Assembly (NCBI GenBank): GCA_017398105.1
Contig: JAFQHF010000008.1
Coordinates: 1 to 63,602, forward strand
Direction: 5' to 3'
Source: Oscillospiraceae bacterium
Lineage (GTDB): Bacteria > Bacillota_A > Clostridia > Oscillospirales > Oscillospiraceae
DNA: 63,602 bases
This document shows positions 40,593 through 48,737 of this stretch, piece by piece. Each line of letters starts with the position of its first letter. Position 1 is the first letter of the stretch. The position numbers and the translations under genes were made by a program. A model generated the notes under the pieces. That model was given only the letters and a program-made list of their open reading frames with translations. It had not been told where the DNA came from and did no database searches.

Positions 40593-40621
40593 TTGCAATC
40601 GGAAATACATGGCGCTATAAT
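40593..40621 (+). promoter_or_regulatory. sigma-A promoter of the AEC transporter
   Basis: TTGCAA (40593-40598), 17-base spacer, TATAAT (40616-40621). Confidence 0.8.
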
Positions 40622-40646
40622 TGGAAAAAAGAAAAAGGAGAAAACG

Positions 40647-41576
40647 ATGGATACAATTCTCAGAGTGCTGCAGGTGGTGGCGCCGATTTTTACGGCGATC
40701 TTCCTGGGAATGATCGCAAAAAAGAACGGGATGCTTACCCGTCAGGAGGTGCAGGGCTTCCAGCAGTTTGTGATGAAATTCGCCCTGCCCTGTGTGGTGT
40801 TTCAGTCCTGCCTGACGGCGGATATGGGCATGGAATCCTTGAGCAGTATGGCGATGGTGTTGCCTGCGATCGTGATTTCCAGCCTGTGGGCCTTCCGGGC
40901 AAGAAACAGGATGTTCCCATATCACAATCTTCCCATGCTGTTTTCCGCCCAGGAGACCGGTATGCTGGGCATTCCGCTGGTCATGATCCTGTTCGGTGCG
41001 GAGCATACCTACCGCATGGGTATTCTGGATCTGACCCAGGCAGTGATAGCCTATCCGGTGATCGCCATTCTGACCTCCGATACGGGTGAGAATCCCTCAG
41101 TTCCGGAGCTGGTCAAAAAAGTGCTGTCTTCGCCTCTGCTGATCATGAGCCTGCTGGGCCTGGCTCTGAATCTGACCGGTATTGGCGGGTGGATGGAAAG
41201 CATTGGCATTCGTGCCGTGATCACCGAATGCACGGGATTTCTGTCTCAGCCCATCAGCGCGCTGATGCTGTTCAGTGTGGGATTTAATTTCTCCCTGTCC
41301 GCAGAAAGCCGCGGGCCGGTATTCCGGATCACTCTGATCCATTTTGGGATGTTTGCGGTATTCTGCACCGTGATGCAGCTGCTGCTGTGTCTGATTCCCG
41401 GTGTGGATGTGGTGACACGCTGGATTCTGCTGCTGTACTGTGCGCTGCCTGCCAGCTATCTGTCTCCCGGCCTGGGCCGCAGTGAGGAGGACAGCATGAT
41501 GGCTTCCGGTGTCTGCTCCGTTCTGACCGTAGGATGCCTGCTGGTGGTCTGCATTATGGCGGCAATTCTTGTGTGA
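40647..41576 (+). CDS. AEC-family (auxin efflux carrier-like) permease
   Basis: A 309-residue membrane protein with about ten hydrophobic helices. VVAPIFTAIFLGMIAKKNGM followed by FQQFVMKFALPCVVFQSCL is the typical start of AEC-family permeases, and the two-halves layout is visible. Bacterial members include malate and malonate transporters, so a role in moving the 2-hydroxyacid handled by the divergent Ldh-family enzyme is a reasonable inference. The ATG at 40647 has AAGGAG 6 bases upstream. Confidence 0.88.
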   Translation: MDTILRVLQVVAPIFTAIFLGMIAKKNGMLTRQEVQGFQQFVMKFALPCVVFQSCLTADMGMESLSSMAMVLPAIVISSLWAFRARNRMFPYHNLPMLFSAQETGMLGIPLVMILFGAEHTYRMGILDLTQAVIAYPVIAILTSDTGENPSVPELVKKVLSSPLLIMSLLGLALNLTGIGGWMESIGIRAVITECTGFLSQPISALMLFSVGFNFSLSAESRGPVFRITLIHFGMFAVFCTVMQLLLCLIPGVDVVTRWILLLYCALPASYLSPGLGRSEEDSMMASGVCSVLTVGCLLVVCIMAAILV

Positions 41577-41646
41577 ATACAGAAGCTGTGAAGCTGCGGC
41601 TTGCGCTGTTTTGTATGCCTGGCTTTTTTAAGTCAAGAAAATCAAA

Positions 41647-41752
41647 TGCAGGGCGGGGGCTTGTCCCTGCCGGGCAGAATCGAAATCTGTGCGTTGCATA
41701 GCAAACGCACAAAAATCGTGGGTGCCCGGCGGAGACAGGCCTCCGTCCTGTA
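41647..41752. repeat. Nearly full-length palindromic MITE-like repeat
   Basis: A 106-base element whose arms TGCAGGGCGGGGGCTTGTCC and (complement of right end) TACAGGACGGAGGCCTGTCT continue through GCCGGGCA and GTGCGTTGC, so nearly the whole element folds on itself. It lies in the 325-base gap between the AEC gene and the BlaI promoter and has no coding potential. Confidence 0.6.
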
Positions 41753-41832
41753 ATATGTGATTGTAGTGCAGCGAGACCGAGACTTGTCTCTTTTTTGCAC
41801 CATTAAGTTTTTCTTAAGAGGGCTTCCTGGGA

Positions 41833-41861
41833 TTGACAAAACTGTCTACAAGTTGTAGAAT
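41833..41861 (+). promoter_or_regulatory. sigma-A promoter of the BlaI/BlaR1-like pair
   Basis: TTGACA (41833-41838) and TAGAAT (41856-41861), 17-base spacer. The first operator overlaps the spacer and -10. Confidence 0.8.
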
Positions 41862-41882
41862 ATAGTTGTCTACAGATAGTAG
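41846..41882 (+). promoter_or_regulatory. Two BlaI/MecI-type operators
   Basis: CTACA AGT TGTAG (41846-41858, perfect dyad) and CTACA GAT AGTAG (41870-41882, one mismatch), 24 bases apart centre to centre. These resemble the TACA/TGTA half-sites bound by BlaI, MecI and CopY repressors. One covers the -10, the other the start of the transcript, as expected for autorepression. Confidence 0.7.
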
Positions 41883-41901
41883 AACAAAGGAGGTAAGCTC
41901 T

Positions 41902-42261
41902 ATGGCAGATTACAGACTTGGCGAGGTGGAGTCCATCTTTGCCGATATCATCTGGAACAACGAACCCCTGACCTCACGCCGTTTGGCAGAACTGGCAGAA
42001 ACTGCGCTGAACTGGAAGCGCACCACCACCTATACCGTTCTGAAGCGGCTGTGTGACCGGGGGCTGTTCCAAAATCAGGGCGGTACGGTGACATCGCTTG
42101 TGAGCCAGCAGGAATTCTATGCACTGCAAAGCGAGAAATTTGTGGAGGACACGTTTTCCGGTTCTCTGCCTGCGTTCCTGACGGCTTTTGGCAGCCGAAA
42201 GAAGCTGTCCAATGCGGAGATCGATGAACTGCAGGCCATCATCGATGCTATGAGGGGGTGA
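41902..42261 (+). CDS. BlaI/MecI/CopY-family repressor
   Basis: A 119-residue winged-helix repressor: MADYRLGEVESIFADIIWNN at the start, then RTTTYTVLKRLCDRGLF as the recognition helix and wing. In this family a partner BlaR1-type membrane protease inactivates the repressor in response to a signal. Here that partner gene begins 4 bases downstream. AAAGGAGG precedes the ATG. The repressor's two operators sit in its own promoter. Confidence 0.92.
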   Translation: MADYRLGEVESIFADIIWNNEPLTSRRLAELAETALNWKRTTTYTVLKRLCDRGLFQNQGGTVTSLVSQQEFYALQSEKFVEDTFSGSLPAFLTAFGSRKKLSNAEIDELQAIIDAMRG

Positions 42262-42265
42262 GGAT

Positions 42266-44986
42266 ATGGTCGGTATCGTATCCCAGATTTTGAATATGAG
42301 CCTGACGGGCAGCATTGTGATTCTGTTCGTTATGGCGGCACGGCTTTTCCTGAAAAAGGCACCGAAGATCTATTCCTACGTCCTGTGGTCAGTGGTGCTG
42401 TTCCGGCTTTTGTGTCCAGTGTCTCTGCCGTCTCCGGTGTCGGTGCTGGAGCTGTTTCAGCCCCGGGTGGCGGAATCGGAGGGAGTCAGCTACTTCTCTT
42501 ATGTTCCGGTAGAAGATCTGATGGTCAGCACAGGGGCGGCCCTTCCTGCTGTGCAGGCAGAGCCGGTTTCCGTTCAGGAACTGCAGCAGACGGCGGACAC
42601 AGGCCCCAATGCCATGGAAGTGTTGTCCGGGATCTGGCTGGCGGGCATTTTCGCAATGGTGCTTTACAGTGGGTTAGTCTATATTCGGCTTTACCGGAGC
42701 CTAATGGGGGCGATTCAATGGCGGGGAAATGTGTGGCTGGCAGACCGGATACCATCTGCTTTTGTATTGGGTGTATTCCGGCCCAGAATTTATCTGCCAT
42801 CCGATCTTCCTATGGTGGAGCGGCGCTACATCATGGCCCATGAGCGGCACCATATCCGCCGGGGAGACCATATCATCAAGCTGCTGGCCTATGGAGCACT
42901 GTGCATTCACTGGTTTAATCCTCTGGTCTGGGCAGGCTTCCTCCTGGCAGGCAAGGATATGGAAATGAGCTGTGATGAAGCGGTGATCAAAAAGCTGGGA
43001 GATCACATCCGTGCGGACTATTGTCAGACGCTGCTGCGGCTGGCTACCCATCAGCGGATCATCTCCGGTACACCCCTGGCCTTTGGCGAGGGAGATACCA
43101 AGGGCCGGGTGAAGAATATGGCCAAATGGCGCAGGCCAAAAGTGTGGCTCAGCGTTCTTTGCATCGCTGCATGCATCTTCATTCTGGCAGTCTGTGCCCT
43201 GAATCCGGAGAAAACCTCCGGTGGGGAAGTGGTAACGGGAAATTTCCATGTCAATCTGCCGGAGGGCTTCCGCTCAGAAACAGAAGAAAATACGCTGACC
43301 TTCTATAAGGGAAGAAAGCTGGCCGGCGGTGTGTATCAGCTGCAGAGTCCGGATTTCCCGCTGCAGACAGGCGAACCCAATTCCGCAGAGGAATGGAATG
43401 CCTGGCAATGGGTGGAAGCTTTGGAGGTTCCGGAAAACGTGCCGGAAGAACGGCTGATGATGTCTGTGGAATATGTTCCCTATGGGACACTGTTTGCAGT
43501 TTATGGCAATGACGGCGCGGCGGAGACGATCCACTATTTCCGCACGGGAGACACGGTGGTGTATGACCTCTGGTTCGATGTTCGCGTTGTGACGGAAGAG
43601 GAGATGGAAATCATTCTGGATAACGCCCGGACGGAAAAGCCGGCACTGCCCGGTGGATATCCCTTCCAGTTAAACACGCTTCCGGAGGGCTATTTCTACG
43701 GCGTGGACGATGAAGGCAATACGGTTATTACCGATGGCAGTATGATTGTGGGCGGCATTATCCCATATACCATCCCGGAGGGTGTCTATGATGCCAACGA
43801 CCGGCATTTTCTTTGGCTGGAAGATGTGGGAATCCCGGACTTTGAGGATGAGACCCTGTATTATGCAGGGGGAATCTCAGCAATCAACTACGGCTGGAAT
43901 GCACGGTTTGACAGTCTTCCCATGGACAAAGAGCCGACAGTGAGCCGGGATCACACCTTCTATGTGGTAGAAAATATTGTATATGATATCTGGTTTGATT
44001 TTATGCAGATGGATCATGATACAAGCAGAGCTCTGCGGGATACCATGGGCTTTGTACATCCTTACGCGCAGGAGGTTGAACAGGAAATGCAGGCCCGGAA
44101 GGAAGCTCAGGTGTTCGACTCCTATCCCTTCCTGCTGAATGAGCCACCGGAGGGGTACCTCTTCAAGGCAACGCAGTCCGGCGCTGTGAAAATTACAGAT
44201 ACCAATAATGTGATCGTCGGCGCGGTTGTGTTCTTTGATATCCCGGAAGGGGCGCTGGACGAATACGATCCTTACTTTGACTGGCTGTGGGATGTGGGGA
44301 TTCCGGATCTGGAAAATGATGCCCTGGCCTGGTCCGGCAGCGGTTCCCTGTACGGCGACTGGGAAATTCACTTGGAGAGTGATGTGCCCCCAGGCATAGA
44401 GAAGACGGTAGACCGATACCATACCTTCTTTGTGGGGGAAACGGTGGTCTATGATGTTTGGCTTGATATGTTCCAGATTAACAACACCGACCGTAAAGCC
44501 ATTCTGAGCGCCCTGACCGGCTGGGATGGGGAAGAACAAAATTATATGGAAACGGAGCCCAGCCCGCTGCCGGAGAACGCGGTTCTCTATACGGACAGCT
44601 TTGAAAGTGACGATGGCACAGTGACCATCAACATTAACACGGCCATGGTTCCGGAAGCACTGGAAGTGGAAACCGGCATTTCACTGGAGAACTGCCTGAC
44701 AGCTATGGAACTGGAATTCCGCGCTACCAATGTGGATGACTACGGCCTGGATACCACGGCCTACGGCCATGTGGGAGCCAGATGCGAAGTGAATGTGACG
44801 CAGATCCGGGCTGGAACGTACCTGATCAGCGAAACCCAGTCCATCCCCACCATTGAGGTATGGGGAACCCGAAAGTACATCTTTACCAACGGAGATGAAC
44901 TGGGCGAGGAAATGGGGGAACTGGAGCTTCTGTGCATCAGCGCCCGGGATCAGAAAATTCTCAGAGTCTTTGGCCGGAAGGATTAA
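42266..44986 (+). CDS. BlaR1-like M56 metalloprotease sensor with a novel repeated extracellular region
   Basis: A 906-residue protein. Residues 1-310 form the M56 (BlaR1/MecR1) module: several membrane helices and the zinc motif HERHH (192-196) with CDEA (236-239). Residues about 325-765 contain three related units of about 145 residues beginning with (V/Q/L)N-x-(L)PEG(F/Y), followed by VVYD-x-W near their ends. The third and second are clearly duplicates (YPFQLNTLPEGYF; YPFLLNEPPEGYL). A last domain (about 780-906) differs. The beta-lactam-binding transpeptidase-like domain of true BlaR1 is absent, so the signal is unknown. No beta-lactamase or PBP gene adjoins. Confidence 0.82.
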   Translation: MVGIVSQILNMSLTGSIVILFVMAARLFLKKAPKIYSYVLWSVVLFRLLCPVSLPSPVSVLELFQPRVAESEGVSYFSYVPVEDLMVSTGAALPAVQAEPVSVQELQQTADTGPNAMEVLSGIWLAGIFAMVLYSGLVYIRLYRSLMGAIQWRGNVWLADRIPSAFVLGVFRPRIYLPSDLPMVERRYIMAHERHHIRRGDHIIKLLAYGALCIHWFNPLVWAGFLLAGKDMEMSCDEAVIKKLGDHIRADYCQTLLRLATHQRIISGTPLAFGEGDTKGRVKNMAKWRRPKVWLSVLCIAACIFILAVCALNPEKTSGGEVVTGNFHVNLPEGFRSETEENTLTFYKGRKLAGGVYQLQSPDFPLQTGEPNSAEEWNAWQWVEALEVPENVPEERLMMSVEYVPYGTLFAVYGNDGAAETIHYFRTGDTVVYDLWFDVRVVTEEEMEIILDNARTEKPALPGGYPFQLNTLPEGYFYGVDDEGNTVITDGSMIVGGIIPYTIPEGVYDANDRHFLWLEDVGIPDFEDETLYYAGGISAINYGWNARFDSLPMDKEPTVSRDHTFYVVENIVYDIWFDFMQMDHDTSRALRDTMGFVHPYAQEVEQEMQARKEAQVFDSYPFLLNEPPEGYLFKATQSGAVKITDTNNVIVGAVVFFDIPEGALDEYDPYFDWLWDVGIPDLENDALAWSGSGSLYGDWEIHLESDVPPGIEKTVDRYHTFFVGETVVYDVWLDMFQINNTDRKAILSALTGWDGEEQNYMETEPSPLPENAVLYTDSFESDDGTVTININTAMVPEALEVETGISLENCLTAMELEFRATNVDDYGLDTTAYGHVGARCEVNVTQIRAGTYLISETQSIPTIEVWGTRKYIFTNGDELGEEMGELELLCISARDQKILRVFGRKD

Positions 44987-44991
44987 CAAAA

Positions 44992-45017
44992 AGCGGCTCC
45001 CGAAACCGGGAGCCGCT
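44992..45017 (+). terminator. Hairpin after the BlaR1-like gene
   Basis: AGCGGCTCCCG pairs perfectly with CGGGAGCCGCT, loop AAAC, followed by GAATTT only. Likely terminator with a poor T-run. Confidence 0.6.
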
Positions 45018-45027
45018 GAATTTCTGC

Positions 45028-45056
45028 TTGTCAAACCTGTCACCACCTGATAAAAT
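45028..45056 (+). promoter_or_regulatory. sigma-A promoter of the MBL-fold gene
   Basis: TTGTCA (45028-45033), 17-base spacer, TAAAAT (45051-45056). Confidence 0.7.
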
Positions 45057-45086
45057 ATTGGAAAATACAACACAGGAGTGATCATT

Positions 45087-45905
45087 ATGGATCTGAATCG
45101 GTTTGCTGCGGAGAAACTGTCTGAGCATCTGTACCGCATTGTGGATGCCCTGGACGTGGCCTGCTATCTGGTGGTGGGCAGCGAAGGAGCCTGCCTGCTG
45201 GATACCTGCACCGGCGTGGGAAACCTGAAAGCTTTTGTCGAGTCTATTACAGAACTGCCCCTTACCGTGATCCTGAGCCATGCCCACATGGATCACTGCG
45301 GCGGTGCAGGCTGGTTTTCCGCCGTGCATATGCGGATGGAGGAACTACCGATCCTGAAAATTCATCGGGATATTTCCTACCGCTGCAGCTTCTTTAACGG
45401 CCATTTGGGTCTGCAGCTGCAGGAATCCGACTTTCTGGCGGTGCCGGAAACCGGCTACCGGGATATTCCCGAAGGAATGGCTTTGGATCTTGGCGGCGTG
45501 ACGGTGCAGATGCTTTCCTTCCTGGGGCATACGCCGGGGATGATCTGCCCTCTGATCCCGGAGGATCGTGCACTGATTATTGGAGATGCCTGCGATGATA
45601 ATGTGCTTTTGTTTGATGGGTTCTCTTCATCCGTTCGGGAGTATATGCAGAATCTGAAGCAGGTCAGAGCCATGGACAGCCGGTATGACCGGATTTACGG
45701 TAACCATGGTGTGTTTGAATTCCCAAAGGTATTGCTGGATAACGTTCTGGAATGCTGTGATCAGATTCTGAACCGCACAGATGCCCATATTCCCACGAAT
45801 ATGCTGGGGGCACAGATGTATTCCTGCTGCCCCATCGGGCCGGACACCCTGCGCCTGGACGGAAAACCGGGCAATGTGCTGTATTCGGAAGAAAAAATCG
45901 GATAA
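45087..45905 (+). CDS. MBL-fold metallo-hydrolase
   Basis: A 272-residue metallo-beta-lactamase-fold hydrolase. The metal motif is SHAHMDHCGGAG (HxHxDH), with further candidate ligands in FLGHTPGMIC, IIGDACDD and YGNHGVFE. This resembles the glyoxalase II/lactonase branch rather than true beta-lactamases, and no export signal is present. The substrate is unknown. I chose the ATG at 45087 with AGGAGTG 7 bases upstream; a GTG at 45078 is too close to it. It has its own promoter and terminator. Confidence 0.88.
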   Translation: MDLNRFAAEKLSEHLYRIVDALDVACYLVVGSEGACLLDTCTGVGNLKAFVESITELPLTVILSHAHMDHCGGAGWFSAVHMRMEELPILKIHRDISYRCSFFNGHLGLQLQESDFLAVPETGYRDIPEGMALDLGGVTVQMLSFLGHTPGMICPLIPEDRALIIGDACDDNVLLFDGFSSSVREYMQNLKQVRAMDSRYDRIYGNHGVFEFPKVLLDNVLECCDQILNRTDAHIPTNMLGAQMYSCCPIGPDTLRLDGKPGNVLYSEEKIG

Positions 45906-45908
45906 GCG

Positions 45909-45937
45909 AAAACCGCAGGCCGAAGCCTGCGGTTTTT
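45909..45937. terminator. Bidirectional terminator
   Basis: AAAACCGCAGGC, loop CGAA, GCCTGCGGTTTTT. It lies between the convergent MBL and antiporter genes. Confidence 0.93.
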
Positions 45938-45954
45938 AAACATTGTAAGTAAGA

Positions 45955-46929
45955 TTACAGGATGAACTGGCAGACGCAGAAGGCAATGTAGATGCCCAGC
46001 AGCAGCAGACCCTGCCAGCGGTGCAGCTTCTTGGTAGCCAGAGCGGGGAAGATCATCAGGGACATGACACCCAGCATCACGGGGATCTCGAACACCAGGG
46101 ACATATTCAGACCAGTGTTCAGCAGAGTGTTCTCACAGGGAACATCAAAGGGAGCCAGGGAGACGGCAACACCAGAGACCAGAACCAGGTTGAAGACGTT
46201 GGCGCCAATGACGTTGCCGACACCCAGGGAAGCGTGACCGCTTCTCAGAGAAGTGATGGTGGTGACCAGCTCGGGCAGGGAGGTACCCAGAGCAACGAAC
46301 AGCAGAGCAACAACGGTTTCGGGAACACCCAGACCGATGGCGATGATCTGGCCATGCTCAACCAGCAGGTCAGCGCCCACAGCGATGACAGCGGCACCCA
46401 GAACCAGCAGAACCAGCTCCATGACCAGCGTGCGGGGCTTGCCGCCCTCTTCTTCTTCCTCTTCGGCTGCATCGGGGTTCTTCAGACCGTTGCGGACAGT
46501 CAGAACGGTGTAGACAACGAAGATGCTCAGCATAACGAAGCCCATCCAGCGGGGGAAGGTGCCCAGAACGTAGGAAGCTACACAGTACAGGGCTGCGGAG
46601 ACAAAGAAGAAAATAGCGGGGGTCTTCATGGACTTGGTGTTCACGGGACCGGGGTTGCAGACGATGGAGATAGCGGCGATCAGCGCGGTGTTGCAGATGA
46701 TGGAGCCGATGGCGTTGCCGTAAGCCATAGCGCCGGAACCCTGGAGAGCACCGGTGGTGGAGACCATGACCTCGGGCAGAGTGGTGCCGATGGAAACGAC
46801 GGTTGCACCGACGACGATATCGGGCAGGTTGAAGCGCTTGGCAATGCCGGTGGCGCCGTCAACGAACCAGTCGCCGCCCTTGATCAGCAGAACCAGACCA
46901 ACGGCGAAAAGCAGGACAGACATGAGCAT
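45955..46929 (-). CDS. CaCA-family calcium(manganese)/sodium or proton antiporter
   Basis: A 324-residue antiporter of the YrbG/CaCA type: two inverted repeats each carrying the alpha motif, GATVVSIGTTLPEVMVSTTG (about 41-60) and LLFVALGTSLPELVTTITS in the second half, plus a central acidic loop (DAAEEEEEEGG). It expels divalent cations. A yybP-ykoY riboswitch in its leader argues for manganese or calcium-linked manganese homeostasis. Biased codon use suggests high expression. AAGGAG lies upstream of the ATG at 46929. Confidence 0.93.
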   Translation of the reverse strand: MLMSVLLFAVGLVLLIKGGDWFVDGATGIAKRFNLPDIVVGATVVSIGTTLPEVMVSTTGALQGSGAMAYGNAIGSIICNTALIAAISIVCNPGPVNTKSMKTPAIFFFVSAALYCVASYVLGTFPRWMGFVMLSIFVVYTVLTVRNGLKNPDAAEEEEEEGGKPRTLVMELVLLVLGAAVIAVGADLLVEHGQIIAIGLGVPETVVALLFVALGTSLPELVTTITSLRSGHASLGVGNVIGANVFNLVLVSGVAVSLAPFDVPCENTLLNTGLNMSLVFEIPVMLGVMSLMIFPALATKKLHRWQGLLLLGIYIAFCVCQFIL

Positions 46930-47002
46930 TTTGGGGATTCTCCTTCACATTTTTTTTATTTTACTGGCGTTTGGGCGCCAAAAAATACAAATAAATGATA
47001 TG

Positions 47003-47038
47003 AAAAAAACCTGTACAAATCCATCGGGACATGTCAGG
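47003..47038 (-). terminator. Riboswitch-controlled terminator of the antiporter gene
   Basis: On the minus strand CCTGACATGTCC and GGATTTGTACAGG form a stem with a small bulge, followed by TTTTTTT. The region can alternatively pair with CCATCGGATGTGAC just upstream (CCATCGG with CCGATGG), so a switch between two folds is visible. Confidence 0.65.
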
Positions 47039-47044
47039 TCGATT

Positions 47045-47168
47045 GCCAAGTCACATCCGATGGAGGCTGCACCATGAGTCTCGCAAATTAAAGCAAGCCA
47101 GGCGCGGAACGCCGGGGTTGTTGACTTGCTGCGCGGGAACCACGCTTGCTACTCCCTCATCGAATCTT
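47045..47168 (-). promoter_or_regulatory. yybP-ykoY manganese riboswitch
   Basis: On the minus strand the leader contains GAGGGAGTAGC near the 5' end and GCGAGACTCATGG near the 3' end of the aptamer, with TTAATTTGC just before, the conserved pieces of the yybP-ykoY element. This RNA senses Mn2+ and typically precedes cation exporters, exactly the situation here. Followed by the terminator at 47003-47038, so it is probably a transcriptional ON switch. Confidence 0.8.
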
Positions 47169-47218
47169 AACTGTATCTTTGATAATTCTTTGCTGAAACT
47201 TTAATAAATCTTAACTAT

Positions 47219-47247
47219 AATTTAACACGTTTCCACGGGAAAGTCAA
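47219..47247 (-). promoter_or_regulatory. Likely promoter of the riboswitch-antiporter transcript
   Basis: On the minus strand TTGACT (47242-47247), 17-base spacer, TAAATT (47219-47224). The -10 is weak. This predicts a leader of about 280 bases. Confidence 0.5.
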
Positions 47248-47344
47248 GGCTTCACCAAAAGAAAAAAGAAGGGAAAATGGCTGTGCCAATATGACAGCAT
47301 TCCGTTTTGCTGCCGTGCTACAATTTCAGCCGGAGGGGATACCG

Positions 47345-48310
47345 ATGAAAGCACTGCTTAAGGACATGGCTGCCGCACTGTTTTTCGGAATGATTCTGCC
47401 GGGAATCTTGCTGAATGTATCCGTTGAGATCCACGAGCGCAGGCAGGAAACCGGGATGGTGCAGGAAAGTGCGCGGACGGTGGTTCAGCCGGTGTATCAG
47501 CCCATGCAGCTGCGGCTGGGGGCAAATCTGACACAGATGGATCTGGATACCTATCTGGTGGGGGTGGTGCTGGCAGAAATGCCGGCTTTTTTTGAAACGG
47601 AGGCACTGAAAGCCCAGGCGGTGGCAGCAAGGACCTATACCCGCAAAGCAGCTGTAACCGGCGGAAAGCACGGGGACGGCAGCGTCTGTACAGACCCGGG
47701 ATGCTGCCAGGCTTATATTACGGAAGAAGCCTATTTCTCCCGGGGCGGTACACCGGAAGGGCTGCAGCGGGTGGCGGAGGCGGTGGCAGCCACCAGCGGC
47801 CAGACCCTGACTTACGGGGGTGAGCTGATCGAAGCCACCTACTTTTCCTGTTCCGGCGGAAGCACGGAAGATGCAGTGGCAGTCTGGGGTGCAGAGTTTC
47901 CCTATCTTCAGGCAGTGCCAAGCCCGGGGGAAGAAGAAAAGGCGCCCTGGCTCCATACGGTGCGCTTCACGGCGGAGCAGTTCCAAACGAAGCTGGGGGT
48001 ACAGCTGCCGGGACAGCCCTGCCAGTGGTTTGGGGTTCCCACCTATACGGAAGGCGGCGGTGTGGAACAGATTTCCATCGGTTCGGAAATCTACACCGGA
48101 ACCCAGCTGCGCAGCCTTTTGAATCTGCGTTCCACGGCCTTTACCCTGACGGCATCGGAGGATGCGGTGATCATCACGACCCGGGGATATGGCCACCGGG
48201 TTGGTATGAGCCAGTACGGTGCCGATGCCATGGCGGCGGCAGGGAAGACCTATGCACAGATCCTTTCTCATTATTATCCCGGCACAGAGCTGACGCGGTT
48301 TTCGCCGTAA
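47345..48310 (+). CDS. spoIID: Stage II sporulation protein D (peptidoglycan lytic enzyme)
   Basis: SpoIID is a membrane-anchored lytic transglycosylase needed for engulfment of the forespore. The 321-residue protein has an N-terminal helix (about 5-22), MDLDTYLVGVVLAEMPAFFE (with the family glutamate), ALKAQAVAARTYT, a cysteine-containing loop, YFSCSGGSTEDA and the C-terminal GYGHRVGMSQYGADAMA. All are diagnostic. I chose the ATG at 47345 with GGAGGGG upstream; an earlier in-frame ATG has none. spoIIM/P/Q partners are not nearby. Confidence 0.94.
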   Translation: MKALLKDMAAALFFGMILPGILLNVSVEIHERRQETGMVQESARTVVQPVYQPMQLRLGANLTQMDLDTYLVGVVLAEMPAFFETEALKAQAVAARTYTRKAAVTGGKHGDGSVCTDPGCCQAYITEEAYFSRGGTPEGLQRVAEAVAATSGQTLTYGGELIEATYFSCSGGSTEDAVAVWGAEFPYLQAVPSPGEEEKAPWLHTVRFTAEQFQTKLGVQLPGQPCQWFGVPTYTEGGGVEQISIGSEIYTGTQLRSLLNLRSTAFTLTASEDAVIITTRGYGHRVGMSQYGADAMAAAGKTYAQILSHYYPGTELTRFSP

Positions 48311-48314
48311 GGGC

Positions 48315-48343
48315 TTGACAGCCGAAAGCCTGCGTGGTATACT
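48315..48343 (+). promoter_or_regulatory. sigma-A promoter of the PadR-HAAS pair
   Basis: TTGACA (48315-48320), 17-base spacer, TATACT (48338-48343), starting 4 bases after the spoIID stop. Confidence 0.8.
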
Positions 48344-48346
48344 GCA

Positions 48347-48369
48347 AATACTTAGTGATGCTAAATACT
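48347..48369 (+). promoter_or_regulatory. Likely PadR operator
   Basis: AATACTTAG, TGATG, CTAAATACT: an inverted repeat with 7 of 9 matching positions, right at the transcription start and ahead of the padR-type gene. The typical place for autorepression. Confidence 0.5.
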
Positions 48370-48389
48370 ATGCGGAGGATGATGCATGT

Positions 48390-48737
48390 ATGGAAGACCG
48401 CTTTTCCCAGCAGCTGAAGCGGGGTGTGCTGGAGATGCTGGTGCTGCAGCTGGTATGCAGACAGCCAACCTATGGATATGAGCTGCTGCTGCATTTGAAA
48501 GAGAATTCCGGCGGCCTGTTCCAGCTGAAGGAGGGAACCCTGTATCCCATCCTCTACCGGCTGGAGGACGACGGCCTGATCGCGGCCAGCTGGAGTCAGG
48601 GCCAGGGAAGGACCGCACCCAAGAAAATGTATCAGGCCACTCCGGCGGGACAGGCGGAAAATCTCCGCCGACAGCAGATCTGGACGGAATTTTCCAGATC
48701 CGTCAATACCTTTTTGGGAGGAAACAGCCATGACTGA
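48390..48737 (+). CDS. PadR-family transcriptional regulator
   Basis: A 115-residue winged-helix PadR regulator: MEDRFSQQLKRGVLEMLVLQ, YGYELLLHLKENSGGLFQLK and EGTLYPILYRLEDDGLIAAS are hallmark segments. GGAGG lies 10 bases before the ATG at 48390. It overlaps the next gene, a HAAS-domain membrane protein, by 8 bases (ATGACTGA), the usual PadR-HAAS arrangement, in which the regulator probably controls the membrane protein. Confidence 0.92.
   Translation: MEDRFSQQLKRGVLEMLVLQLVCRQPTYGYELLLHLKENSGGLFQLKEGTLYPILYRLEDDGLIAASWSQGQGRTAPKKMYQATPAGQAENLRRQQIWTEFSRSVNTFLGGNSHD

Noticed and set aside
45087..45905. MBL-fold gene as a beta-lactamase target of the nearby BlaI/BlaR1-like pair
   Set aside because: It has its own promoter without the CTACA operators, no signal peptide, and resembles glyoxalase-type hydrolases.
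46021..46998. 325-codon frame antisense to the CaCA antiporter
   Set aside because: Gln/Gly/Asp-rich product without domains; it arises from biased codon use of the antiporter gene and runs into the antiporter's own leader.
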